A stretch of DNA of 28,586 bases from Clostridia bacterium (lineage in GTDB: Bacteria; Bacillota; Clostridia; RGIG6154). Location: assembly GCA_017523005.1 (NCBI GenBank), contig JAFWXG010000178.1, positions 1 to 28,586 on the forward strand, in the 5' to 3' direction. Below, piece after piece: positions 1 to 6,707 of the stretch (within the stretch, counting starts at the first letter, position 1; each line of letters opens with the position of its first letter). The translations under genes were made by a program, and so were the position numbers. Below the pieces are notes generated by a model. That model was not told the DNA's origin and made no database searches. It saw only the letters and a list, made by a program, of their open reading frames with translations.

Positions 1-119
1 ATTCGAGACACGACAGTCCAATCTGCTTCGCATATTGGCTGTCTCAACGAACCGCCTTATGGCGGTTCTCTTCTCCTTTTCATTCCCGCCAATAAAAATA
101 GACACCTTTTTAGGTGTCT
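1..119. repeat. Structured direct repeat, copy 1
   Basis: This stretch recurs without mismatch at 194-312, an offset of 193 bases. Because it begins at the first base of the window, its true left edge is unknown. It contains nested inverted repeats: GAGACA (5-10) with TGTCTC (40-45), CCAAT (18-22) with ATTGG (34-38), an 8-bp stem GAACCGCC/GGCGGTTC at 49-68, and AGACACC/GGTGTCT at 100-119 followed by a T run on the plus strand. The 74-base spacer to copy 2 holds another 8-bp stem (154-161 with 179-186). No convincing protein is encoded. It may be an intergenic repeat family or the residue of a duplication beside the tRNA. Confidence 0.85.
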
Positions 120-193
120 TTTTGCTGTTCAGGAGAAACTCTGCATTTCGCATTTTTTCGGACTGCCCTCGGCACTTGCCGAAAAACTTGCTC

Positions 194-312
194 ATTCGAG
201 ACACGACAGTCCAATCTGCTTCGCATATTGGCTGTCTCAACGAACCGCCTTATGGCGGTTCTCTTCTCCTTTTCATTCCCGCCAATAAAAATAGACACCT
301 TTTTAGGTGTCT
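194..312. repeat. Structured direct repeat, copy 2
   Basis: Second copy of the repeat at 1-119, with the same nested stems (for example GAACCGCC/GGCGGTTC at 242-261). Its right end runs into the hairpin that follows the tRNA-Ala gene, so the copy abuts the tRNA 3' end. The two copies diverge immediately after the shared GGTGTCT. Confidence 0.85.
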
Positions 313-323
313 ATTTTTATTGG
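282..323 (-). terminator. Terminator of tRNA-Ala, stem includes the CCA end
   Basis: A perfect 18-bp inverted repeat (282-299 with 306-323) has a 6-base loop. On the minus strand it lies directly after the tRNA and its descending arm is T-rich (GGTGTCTATTTTTATT), as in intrinsic terminators. The first three bases of the stem are the encoded CCA end of the tRNA, so the hairpin and the mature tRNA compete for them. Confidence 0.75.
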
Positions 324-396
324 TGGAGATGAGGAGAATCGAACTCCTGACCCCCTGCTTGCAAGGCAGGTGCTCTCCCAGCTGAGCTACACCCCC
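321..396 (-). tRNA. tRNA-Ala (anticodon TGC)
   Basis: Read on the minus strand, this 76-base gene starts GGGGGTGTAGCTCAGCTGGG and ends with encoded CCA. The D-arm (AGCTCAGCTGGGAGAGC), anticodon loop CTTGCAA (anticodon TGC, alanine), T-arm (GGAGTTCGATTCTCC) and a 7-bp acceptor stem with two G-U pairs are all present. It is driven by the strong promoter at 413-441 and is followed by a hairpin terminator. Confidence 0.97.
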
Positions 397-412
397 GTAA
401 TTTCCAAGTAAT

Positions 413-441
413 AGTATACATTACATCGCCTTGTTTGTCAA
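413..441 (-). promoter_or_regulatory. Promoter of tRNA-Ala
   Basis: On the minus strand TTGACA (436-441) and TATACT (413-418) are separated by exactly 17 bases. Predicted transcription begins about 10 bases before the tRNA. The promoter sits only a few bases beyond the stop codon of the kinase gene at 446. Confidence 0.9.
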
Positions 442-445
442 GATA

Positions 446-1195
446 TTATTTAAATTTAACTAAAAATTCTAAATTTTGTTCAAATTTGGTGCCATACCAA
501 TACTTTTCTTTTTCGTCCTGAGTCGCATTTATATTTCCCCACACAAAATCAAGCGCACCCTCTATTGATTTTTCCAATTCTCCCGTTTTCATATAAAGCC
601 CTGTAAACGCACTTGAAAAGGCATCTCCTGCACCATAGAACTGTCCGTCAAATGCTGGTCTTAACCATTCTTTTTGGTCTAATCTAATGCCTATCATTCC
701 GTCTTTTTCAACGCCTGTCTGCAAAACGCGTGCATTTTTTACTCCAACAAGAAGTTTATATTCGCTGGTATTAGGTGTAATAAAATCTGCCATTTCGCAT
801 AAAGTTCTCATAGCGTTTACATAAGACATATCAAATCCGCTGTACAAAACATCATTTTCTGCCATGGCGGGGTCTACGACTACAACCGCGCCTTTACCGA
901 AAATTTCAACAATTTTCTTTGCTCTTTCGATTAAAGGGATTGAACCTAAATAGCCTATCAAAATTGCATCAAATTTAAGATTTAACTTTTTAAAATGCTC
1001 TATTATTTTATCGTCTTCATAAGCTAAATCCAAAAATGTGTACCCTGAAAACTCACTTGTATGAGTAGAAAGCAAAGCGGTTGGTAAAGCAACCGCCTCG
1101 TGTCCGCACGCCGACAAAACTGCTACCGACATACTTATTGAGCATTTTCCGAAACAGGATAAATCCTGCATTGTTAATATCCGTTTTTGTATCAT
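446..1195 (-). CDS. Pyridoxal/pyridoxamine kinase (PdxK/PdxY type)
   Basis: Predicted 249-residue ATP-dependent kinase of the ribokinase fold that phosphorylates the 5' hydroxyl of B6 vitamers in the cytoplasm for pyridoxal phosphate salvage. Visible features are the N-terminal TMQDLSCFGKCS segment typical of this family, the PTALLSTHT substrate strand (about residues 38-46) and the C-terminal GAGDAF anion hole with catalytic Asp191. The ATG at 1195 is chosen over an in-frame TTG 12 bases upstream because GGAG lies 6 bases before the ATG, overlapping that TTG codon. The protein is shorter than the usual 270-290 residues: the segment between PNTSEYKLL and VLQTGV (about 140-160) lacks roughly a helix that relatives carry. 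It is the last gene of a three-gene leftward operon. Thiamine-pathway HMP kinase (ThiD) is a less likely alternative. Confidence 0.85.
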   Translation of the reverse strand: MIQKRILTMQDLSCFGKCSISMSVAVLSACGHEAVALPTALLSTHTSEFSGYTFLDLAYEDDKIIEHFKKLNLKFDAILIGYLGSIPLIERAKKIVEIFGKGAVVVVDPAMAENDVLYSGFDMSYVNAMRTLCEMADFITPNTSEYKLLVGVKNARVLQTGVEKDGMIGIRLDQKEWLRPAFDGQFYGAGDAFSSAFTGLYMKTGELEKSIEGALDFVWGNINATQDEKEKYWYGTKFEQNLEFLVKFK

Positions 1196-1209
1196 TTGTA
1201 TCTCCAAAG

Positions 1210-1779
1210 TTATTTTAAGTTCTTAAACAATTTTACAGGCTCGTTGTAGCTTTTTAAATACTCTATAACCTCTTCAGGACTTGCTAAAGTTTTGTATAAA
1301 GTTCTGCAGTCTTCTCTTACAAAGCCCTCTTTTATACAATGGTCTATAAATTCCATAAGCTTGTCATAATAACCTAAAATATCATAAATCACGACAGGTT
1401 TATTGTGTCTTGCAAGCTGTTTTAATGTTATAATTTCAAAAAATTCATCAAAAGTTCCAAGACCGCCAGGCACCATTATAAAGGCATCTGCCATATCTTC
1501 CATAATCTTTTTTCTCTCGCGCATGGTTTCGGTTGGAATAAATTTCGTGCATTTATCATAGAGAACACCGTCTACATCAAAAAAAGTGGGAGCAATACCT
1601 ATAACTTCCCCGTTACCTTTTGTAAAACCTCTCGCACTTGCGCCCATAAGACCGTTTGTACCTGCGCCGAAAACTAAATTATGTCCGTCTTTTGCCAGAG
1701 CATACGCCAATTTCTCTGTTTCTTCGAAGTATTTATTATCAATCTTATTGCTTGATGCACCATATATACAAATATTCAT
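1210..1779 (-). CDS. LOG-family (TIGR00730) nucleotide phosphoribohydrolase
   Basis: Cytosolic Rossmann-fold protein of 189 residues. The LOG family hydrolyses nucleoside 5'-monophosphates, including cytokinin-type ones in plants, to free base and ribose 5-phosphate; the natural substrate in Clostridia is unclear. The diagnostic motif PGGLGTFDE is at residues 104-112, and the nucleotide-binding GAGTNGLMG segment is at 38-46. Length fits the family. AGGAG lies a few bases before the ATG. It is the middle gene of the leftward unit, 14 bases before the kinase ATG and about 50 bases after the phosphodiesterase gene. Confidence 0.9.
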   Translation of the reverse strand: MNICIYGASSNKIDNKYFEETEKLAYALAKDGHNLVFGAGTNGLMGASARGFTKGNGEVIGIAPTFFDVDGVLYDKCTKFIPTETMRERKKIMEDMADAFIMVPGGLGTFDEFFEIITLKQLARHNKPVVIYDILGYYDKLMEFIDHCIKEGFVREDCRTLYKTLASPEEVIEYLKSYNEPVKLFKNLK

Positions 1780-1831
1780 ATCCTCTCCTGCCTTTCTTTT
1801 TCATGTTATGTCCTGCCACGATAGTTTATGA

Positions 1832-2374
1832 TTAGATTTTCTTTGTGGCAAGTATTTCGCCATCTATGGATTTAATTGTAAAAATTCCATCTTCATATAC
1901 CATATATGAATGATTTTGGTTCTCTTTGGGTAAAGTAACAGAGCCGGGGTTTAAATAAGTGAACTCATCAAATTCCTGAGCTTTCCATACATGAGTGTGT
2001 CCGTTTATTAAAATATCTCCTTTTTGCATCTTTAATGGATTTTCTGGATTAAAATTATGTCCGTGAGTTATATACACGCGTTTTCCGTTTAAATAAAGCA
2101 TAGCATAGTCTGCCATCATGGGAAAGTCCAAAACCATCTGGTCTACTTCGCCGTCACAATTTCCTCTTACACAAAAAAGCGAGTCTTTCATTCCGTTTAA
2201 AATTGAAAGGGTTTCTTTAGGATTATATCCATCCGGCAAGTCATTACGCGGGCCGTGATACAGATAATCCCCGAGCAAAATTAACTTTTCTGCCTTTTCG
2301 GACTCAAAAATATCCTTTAGTATTTTTGCGTATTTGGAAGAGCCGTGAATGTCTGATGCAAATAATAATTTCAT
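1832..2374 (-). CDS. yfcE: YfcE/MJ0936-type metallophosphodiesterase
   Basis: A 180-residue calcineurin-like phosphoesterase. All metal-ligand motifs of the YfcE/MJ0936 family are present: SDIHG (Asp8, His10), GDYLYHG (Asp36), GNCD (Asn72), THGH (His104, His106) and NGHTH (His126, His128). Such enzymes bind two divalent metals and hydrolyse phosphodiesters; the physiological substrate is not known. The ATG at 2374 is preferred to the in-frame GTG at 2383 because the GTG lies within the ribosome site AAGGTGAT, 6 bases before the ATG. It is the first gene of a leftward operon with its own promoter at 2392-2420. Confidence 0.9.
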   Translation of the reverse strand: MKLLFASDIHGSSKYAKILKDIFESEKAEKLILLGDYLYHGPRNDLPDGYNPKETLSILNGMKDSLFCVRGNCDGEVDQMVLDFPMMADYAMLYLNGKRVYITHGHNFNPENPLKMQKGDILINGHTHVWKAQEFDEFTYLNPGSVTLPKENQNHSYMVYEDGIFTIKSIDGEILATKKI

Positions 2375-2391
2375 AATAATCACCTTAAGTT

Positions 2392-2420
2392 ATTTTATCA
2401 TACATTTTTATTTTTTGCAA
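2392..2420 (-). promoter_or_regulatory. Promoter of the yfcE-LOG-kinase operon
   Basis: On the minus strand TTGCAA (2415-2420), a 17-base AT-rich spacer and TAAAAT (2392-2397) precede the ribosome site AAGGTGAT. It is divergent from the rubrerythrin promoter. Confidence 0.65.
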
Positions 2421-2457
2421 CAAAAACCGCTTTCTTAGGAAATTATTTATTCTTTTA

Positions 2458-2486
2458 TTGACATGGAAAAATTTTCATGATATCAT
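2458..2486 (+). promoter_or_regulatory. Promoter of rubrerythrin
   Basis: TTGACA (2458-2463) and TATCAT (2481-2486) are 17 bases apart, upstream of an AAGGAGG site and the ATG at 2514. The spacer holds an imperfect dyad (CATGGAAAA / TTTTCATG, 2462-2479), which could be an operator, but it does not match the standard PerR box. Confidence 0.75.
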
Positions 2487-2513
2487 TAACATAATAAAAA
2501 GGAGGATAAAAAA

Positions 2514-3047
2514 ATGAATTTAAAAGGTTCAAAAACAGAAAAAAATTTAATGGCAGCTTTCTCAGGGGAAAGCGAAGCAAGAAACAAATACACCTACTTT
2601 GCATCAGTTGCAAAAAAAGAAGGATACCAGCAGATTGCGGCAATTTTTGAAGAGACCGCAAACAACGAAAAAGAGCACGCAAAACTTTGGTTTAAAGCAC
2701 TTGGCGGATTGTCTGATACAAAAGAAAATCTTTTAAGAGCAGCCGAAGGCGAAAACTACGAATGGACTGATATGTACGCAGGCTTTGCAAAAGATGCAGA
2801 AGAGGAAGGGTTTACAGAACTTGCTGAACAGTTCAGAAAAGTTGCTGAAATTGAAAAATCCCACGAAGAGCGCTACAGAGCATTACTAAACAATGTAGAA
2901 ATGCAAAAAGTATTTGAAAAGAGCGAGGAGACCATGTGGGAATGCCGTAACTGCGGACACCTTGTTATGGGTAAAAAAGCTCCTGAAGTTTGCCCTGTTT
3001 GCAAGCACCCCCAAAGTTATTTTGAAGTTAGAAAAGAAAATTATTAA
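2514..3047 (+). CDS. rbr: Rubrerythrin
   Basis: A 177-residue non-haem diiron protein that reduces hydrogen peroxide in the cytoplasm of anaerobes, using electrons from rubredoxin or NADH-linked donors. The N-terminal ferritin-like four-helix domain shows the iron-binding helices FSGESEARNKY, EETANNEKEH and AEIEKSHEERY. The C-terminal rubredoxin-like domain has CRNC (Cys144, Cys147) and CPVC (Cys160, Cys163). Length is slightly below classic rubrerythrin (about 190). A strong AAGGAGG site precedes the ATG. It is monocistronic, with a consensus promoter and an intrinsic terminator directly after the stop, and is followed by a Fur-family repressor gene that has a separate promoter. Confidence 0.95.
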   Translation: MNLKGSKTEKNLMAAFSGESEARNKYTYFASVAKKEGYQQIAAIFEETANNEKEHAKLWFKALGGLSDTKENLLRAAEGENYEWTDMYAGFAKDAEEEGFTELAEQFRKVAEIEKSHEERYRALLNNVEMQKVFEKSEETMWECRNCGHLVMGKKAPEVCPVCKHPQSYFEVRKENY

Positions 3048-3053
3048 ACTTTT

Positions 3054-3081
3054 AAAAAAGCCGGAAATTCCGGCTTTTTTT
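3054..3081 (+). terminator. Rubrerythrin terminator
   Basis: The stem AAGCCGG / CCGGCTT with a short AAATT loop is followed by a run of T residues. It lies just after the rubrerythrin stop codon. Confidence 0.9.
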
Positions 3082-3082
3082 A

Positions 3083-3111
3083 TTGACATTTTTTAAAATT
3101 AGTGGTAAAAT
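3083..3111 (+). promoter_or_regulatory. Promoter of the fur-type/znuACB operon
   Basis: TTGACA (3083-3088) and TAAAAT (3106-3111) are separated by 17 bases. The last base of the -10 is also the first base of the palindrome at 3111-3125, so a bound repressor would block initiation. Confidence 0.85.
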
Positions 3112-3125
3112 GAAAACGATTTTCA
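3111..3125 (+). promoter_or_regulatory. Candidate Zur/Fur-type operator
   Basis: TGAAAACGATTTTCA is a perfect 6-3-6 inverted repeat (6 of 7 in the 7-1-7 layout used by Fur-family boxes). It overlaps the -10 and the expected transcription start of the operon that encodes a Fur-family repressor and a zinc-type ABC importer. Metal-dependent autorepression is the natural reading; this is inference from position and symmetry. Confidence 0.7.
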
Positions 3126-3140
3126 AATTGGAGGTTTTTT

Positions 3141-3536
3141 ATGGACTATAAAACCAAACAAAAAGACGCCATTTTAAACTATCTCAACGAACAAAAAGAG
3201 CGTTATGTAACTGCAAAAGAGCTTTTAGAACATCTTAAGGCTAAAAATATTGAAATCGGACTTACCACTATCTACAGACATTTAGAAAAGTTAGAAGCAA
3301 AAGGATTGGTTCGCAAATATCATTTAGACGGAGAATTATCTGCGTGCTATAAAGCGTGTGCTGAACAGGAAAATTTCCTACTCAAATGCGAGGACTGCGG
3401 GGATATGGTAGAATTTAAATGTCCTGATTTAGAGCATCTTTATACTCATTTTAATGACGAGCATCACTTTGCAATAAACCCGCACAAGACTGTATTTTAC
3501 GGCAAGTGCGGAAAGTGTAAACTTATGGAGGTGTGA
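3141..3536 (+). CDS. Fur-family metal-dependent repressor, probably Zur
   Basis: A 131-residue DNA-binding repressor. The winged-helix domain has recognition helix GLTTIYRHLEKL at 40-51. The dimerisation domain has a structural zinc site from CEDC (83-86) and CGKC (123-126). The usual His-rich HFHLKC stretch before the first CxxC is ENFLLKC here, while Cys69, Cys73 and the DEHHF cluster (107-110) could provide alternative ligands, so the sensory site may differ from textbook Fur or Zur. It is the first gene of an operon with znuACB, whose start codon follows by one base. That linkage and the palindrome over the promoter favour Zur. PerR is possible because rubrerythrin is next door, but rubrerythrin has its own promoter and terminator. 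Confidence 0.85.
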   Translation: MDYKTKQKDAILNYLNEQKERYVTAKELLEHLKAKNIEIGLTTIYRHLEKLEAKGLVRKYHLDGELSACYKACAEQENFLLKCEDCGDMVEFKCPDLEHLYTHFNDEHHFAINPHKTVFYGKCGKCKLMEV

Positions 3537-3537
3537 C

Positions 3538-4455
3538 ATGAAGAAATTATTTAGCTTACTTATTTTAGTTTCTCTTCTGCTTTCTTCCTGCACCGCACCA
3601 GAAAGTTCAACCGACAGTTTATCGGTTGTATCGGTTTCATTTCCCGGGTATTCTCTTGCGAAAGAGATTTTAGGGGAAACCGCAGATGTGACCATGCTTT
3701 TACCTCTCGGCACAGAAGCTCACGGCTTTGAGCCTACACCAAAGGATATTTTAAAAATCCAGAACGCTGATGTGTTTATTTACGGCGGTGGCGACTCCGA
3801 GCATTGGGTAGATGACATTTTGTCTTCGCTTGACGAAAGCGTTACAACTCTTGCTATAAGCAAAGTTGAAGGTATTTCCTGTATTATGGAAGAACACGCT
3901 CACCCGTCTATGTTTGACAGCCATATAGAAACAGATGAACATGTTTGGTTGTCAATCCCAAACTCTGTTATAATAATCCGCAAACTTACAGAGATTTTTA
4001 AAGAAAAAAGCCCTGAGAATTCTTTAATTTTTGAGGAAAATTCCGATACTTTCATAAAAATTCTTGAAGAATTAGACCTTGAATTCCGCACCATGACAGA
4101 AAATGCACCCCGCAAAGAAATTGTTGTTGGTGACAGATTTCCATTCCGCTATTTAGCTCATGAGTATAACATAAACTATCACTCTGCGTTTCCGTCTTGT
4201 TCAGGCGAGGCAGAACCAAGTGCATCGAAGATTTCAGAGCTAACTGACCTTGTGAAGAAAAATAATATTCCTGTTGTTTTTTACACAGAATTTTCAAACC
4301 AAAAGGTTGCAAATATTATATGCGAAAATAATAATGCAAAGCCAATGCTTTTACATTCCTGCCACAATGTATCAAAGGCTGATTTCGAGGCAGGCATTAC
4401 CTATTACCATTTAATGCGAACAAACTACCTCGCACTTAAGGAGGCTTTGTACTGA
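3538..4455 (+). CDS. znuA: Zinc/manganese ABC importer, substrate-binding lipoprotein
   Basis: A 305-residue cluster A-I (ZnuA/TroA-like) metal-binding lipoprotein anchored on the outer face of the membrane. The signal peptide ends in lipobox LSSC with Cys18. Metal-ligand histidines lie in the family positions: His62 (GTEAHGFEP), His135 (DEHVWLS) and His208 (LAHEY). A short His/acidic stretch around residues 119-134 resembles a reduced version of the His-rich loop of zinc carriers. It follows the repressor gene by one base and overlaps znuC by one base (TGATG), so translation is probably coupled. Zinc is the likeliest substrate given the linked Fur-family repressor; manganese cannot be excluded. 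Confidence 0.9.
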   Translation: MKKLFSLLILVSLLLSSCTAPESSTDSLSVVSVSFPGYSLAKEILGETADVTMLLPLGTEAHGFEPTPKDILKIQNADVFIYGGGDSEHWVDDILSSLDESVTTLAISKVEGISCIMEEHAHPSMFDSHIETDEHVWLSIPNSVIIIRKLTEIFKEKSPENSLIFEENSDTFIKILEELDLEFRTMTENAPRKEIVVGDRFPFRYLAHEYNINYHSAFPSCSGEAEPSASKISELTDLVKKNNIPVVFYTEFSNQKVANIICENNNAKPMLLHSCHNVSKADFEAGITYYHLMRTNYLALKEALY

Positions 4456-5147
4456 TGCAGATTTCATGCGAAAATTTGAGCATATCATACGAGGGAAAAA
4501 CCGTAATTGACAACCTATCATTTTGTGTAAATAAGGGCGACTATTTATGTATTGTCGGGGAAAACGGGTCAGGAAAAAGCACCTTGATTAAAGGACTTTT
4601 GAGCCTAAAAAAAGCTTCGAGCGGTAAGATATTTGTTGACAGCAAGGCAAAAATCGGGTATCTTCCCCAGAAAACTCCTACTCAAAAGGATTTTCCTGCA
4701 AGCGTGTGGGAAGTAGTCCTGTCAGGAACTTTAAACACCAAAAAATTTATGCCGTTCTACAGTCGTGCTCAAAAGAAAAAGGCAAAAGACTGCCTTGAAA
4801 AGCTTAATATTTTGGACTTAAAAAAGGCTTGCTACCGAAATTTATCAGGCGGTCAGCAACAAAGAGTATTCTTAGCAAGAGCTTTGTGTGCGGCAGAAGA
4901 TTTGTTGTTGCTTGACGAGCCTGTAAACGGATTAGACCCCGTCGCAGCACAGGAATTTTATGAGCTTATCAAAAACATCAATAAGTCCGGCACAACCATT
5001 ATAATGGTTACTCACGATATTTCCCATGCCTTAAAATATGGAACACACATATTACATTTAAGCGAAAATGATATGTTCTTCGGCACAAAAGAAGAATATC
5101 TTAATTCTGATTTGTGTAAAAACTTTGGGGGAGGCAAAAAACTATGA
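4455..5147 (+). CDS. znuC: Zinc/manganese ABC importer, ATPase
   Basis: A 230-residue ABC ATPase that drives metal uptake with ZnuA and ZnuB. It carries Walker A GENGSGKS (35-42), the Q-loop (LPQ, about 70-72), signature LSGGQ (130-134), Walker B LLLLDEP (150-156) and the switch His187. The start codon overlaps the znuA stop by one base and its 3' end overlaps znuB by four bases (ATGA). The gene order binding protein, ATPase, permease within one transcription unit fits zinc operons of Firmicutes. Confidence 0.92.
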   Translation: MQISCENLSISYEGKTVIDNLSFCVNKGDYLCIVGENGSGKSTLIKGLLSLKKASSGKIFVDSKAKIGYLPQKTPTQKDFPASVWEVVLSGTLNTKKFMPFYSRAQKKKAKDCLEKLNILDLKKACYRNLSGGQQQRVFLARALCAAEDLLLLDEPVNGLDPVAAQEFYELIKNINKSGTTIIMVTHDISHALKYGTHILHLSENDMFFGTKEEYLNSDLCKNFGGGKKL

Positions 5148-5941
5148 TAGAAATGTTAAGCTATCCCTTTATGCAACGCGCACTTATCGGGGGCTTGTTT
5201 GTGTCGCTTTGTGCGGCATTGCTTGGCGTAAGCCTTGTTTTAAAAAGATATTCTATGATTGGCGACGGATTGAGCCATGTGGGTTTTGGTGCACTCGCGA
5301 TTGCTACCGCTCTTAACACAACACCCATTTTTGTTGCACTGCCCATTGTAATTATATTTGCATTTTTACTTCTTCGAATGAGCGAAAACAGTTCAATTAA
5401 GGGAGATGCGGCTATTGCTATTGTGTCATCGGGTTCGCTCGCTGTAGGGGTTATAATAGTTTCACTCACAAAGGGAATGAACACCGATTTAAACAACTAT
5501 CTGTTCGGCAGTGTTCTTGCCATGGACTTAAGTGATGTGATTTTGGCTTGTGTTCTTTCGGTAATTGTAATTTTGTTGTTTTTGCTGTATTATCACAAAA
5601 TCTTTTCAGTTACCTTTGACGAAACATTTACCCGCGCAATCAAGCTTAAAGCAGGTCTTTATAACGGCATGATTGCAACACTTACAGCTGTAACCATTGT
5701 TCTTGGCATGAAAATGATGGGCGCACTTTTAATCTCAAGTCTTATCATTTTCCCCGCACTTTCAGCCATGAGAATTTGTAAAACTTTCCGTGCGGTTTTA
5801 CTTATATCTGCAGTTATTTCCTGTGTTTGCTTTGTTTTGGGAATGGTTTTATCTTATCTTTACGATTTGCCCGCAGGTGCAACGGTAGTGTGCGTGAATA
5901 TGATTATTTTCTTTATATGTTCAATATTTAAAAAGAGCTGA
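5144..5941 (+). CDS. znuB: Zinc/manganese ABC importer, permease
   Basis: A 265-residue integral membrane protein of the ABC-3 family (ZnuB/TroC-like) that forms the transport channel. About seven to eight hydrophobic segments are visible. The family segment around GDGLSHVGFGALAIA (42-56) and the cytoplasmic coupling region near DETFTRAIKLKAG are present. It overlaps znuC by four bases. The stop codon lies inside the hairpin at 5935-5956, which ends the operon. Confidence 0.92.
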   Translation: MIEMLSYPFMQRALIGGLFVSLCAALLGVSLVLKRYSMIGDGLSHVGFGALAIATALNTTPIFVALPIVIIFAFLLLRMSENSSIKGDAAIAIVSSGSLAVGVIIVSLTKGMNTDLNNYLFGSVLAMDLSDVILACVLSVIVILLFLLYYHKIFSVTFDETFTRAIKLKAGLYNGMIATLTAVTIVLGMKMMGALLISSLIIFPALSAMRICKTFRAVLLISAVISCVCFVLGMVLSYLYDLPAGATVVCVNMIIFFICSIFKKS

Positions 5942-5956
5942 ACTATCGTTCAGCTC
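5935..5956. terminator. Bidirectional terminator between znuB and the amino-acid ABC operon
   Basis: GAGCTGAAC (5935-5943) and GTTCAGCTC (5948-5956) form a 9-bp stem with a TATC loop. The minus-strand side is followed by TTTTT, and the plus side by a weaker CTTT run. It serves two converging operons and contains the znuB stop codon. Confidence 0.85.
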
Positions 5957-5963
5957 CTTTAAA

Positions 5964-6707
5964 TTACAATATACTTTTTAAGAATTGCTGTGTCTGCGGA
6001 TGTTTGGGATTAGCAAAGATTTCTTCGGGAGTTCCGATTTCCTTAATCTGACCGTCTGCCATAAACAGAATTCTGTCTGCAACCTCTCGTGCAAATCCCA
6101 TTTCGTGTGTTACAACAACCATGGTCATTCCCTCTTCAGCAAGCTGTTTCATAACGCTTAAAACTTCCCCTACCATTTCTGGGTCAAGCGCTGATGTAGG
6201 CTCGTCGAAAAGCATTACATCAGGACTCATCATGAGAGCTCTTACTATCGCAACTCTCTGCTTTTGTCCGCCAGAAAGCTGTGCAGGATAAGCTCCTGCT
6301 CTGTCCTTTAAGCCAACTCTGTCAAGAAGTGCAAGCGCTTTTTCTTCTGCCTCGCCCTTTTCCATTTTGAGCAGTTTCATTGGTGCTAAAGTTAGGTTTT
6401 TAAGGATTGTCATGTGCGGGAACAAATTAAACTGCTGGAACACCATTCCCATTTTTCTTCTTGTTAAGTTTATATCATTTTTTGCATCACAGATATCTAC
6501 ATCTTCAAAGAAAATCTGTCCGCCTGTAGGCTCTTCAAGTCTGTTGAGCGACCTTAAATATGTAGATTTTCCAGAGCCTGACGGTCCGATTACCACTACA
6601 ACCTCGCCCTGCTTGATTTTGGTGTCAACCATGTCTAAAGCCTTAATCTCTCCGCCTTTATAATACTTGCAAAGACCGCGAGTTTCAATAATAATTTTAT
6701 CGTTCAC
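5964..6707 (-). CDS. Polar amino-acid ABC importer, ATPase (GlnQ type)
   Basis: A 247-residue ATPase of the polar amino-acid uptake family. Motifs: Walker A GPSGSGKS (41-48), Q-loop VFQQFNLFPH (89-98), signature LSGGQ (144-148), Walker B VMLFDEP (164-170), D-loop SALD and switch His201. The start is a GTG; its site lies inside the end of the permease gene, which it overlaps by 11 bases, so the two are translationally coupled. The family order seen here is binding protein, permease, ATPase. Which amino acid is carried cannot be read from the ATPase. Confidence 0.92.
   Translation of the reverse strand: MNDKIIIETRGLCKYYKGGEIKALDMVDTKIKQGEVVVVIGPSGSGKSTYLRSLNRLEEPTGGQIFFEDVDICDAKNDINLTRRKMGMVFQQFNLFPHMTILKNLTLAPMKLLKMEKGEAEEKALALLDRVGLKDRAGAYPAQLSGGQKQRVAIVRALMMSPDVMLFDEPTSALDPEMVGEVLSVMKQLAEEGMTMVVVTHEMGFAREVADRILFMADGQIKEIGTPEEIFANPKHPQTQQFLKSIL

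Noticed and set aside
1..312. Insertion sequence or integrated element at the tRNA gene
   Set aside because: No transposase, integrase or terminal inverted repeats accompany the direct repeats, and the tRNA 3' end is not itself duplicated.
35..385. 116-codon plus-strand open frame through both repeats and the tRNA
   Set aside because: Its C-terminal end (MRRIELLTPCLQGRCSPS) is the antisense translation of tRNA-Ala, a well-known spurious product, and the rest is repeated hairpin DNA without a ribosome site.
2514..3536. Rubrerythrin and the Fur-family gene as one PerR-type peroxide operon
   Set aside because: A strong terminator and a fresh consensus promoter separate them, and the repressor gene is fused by tight spacing to znuACB instead.
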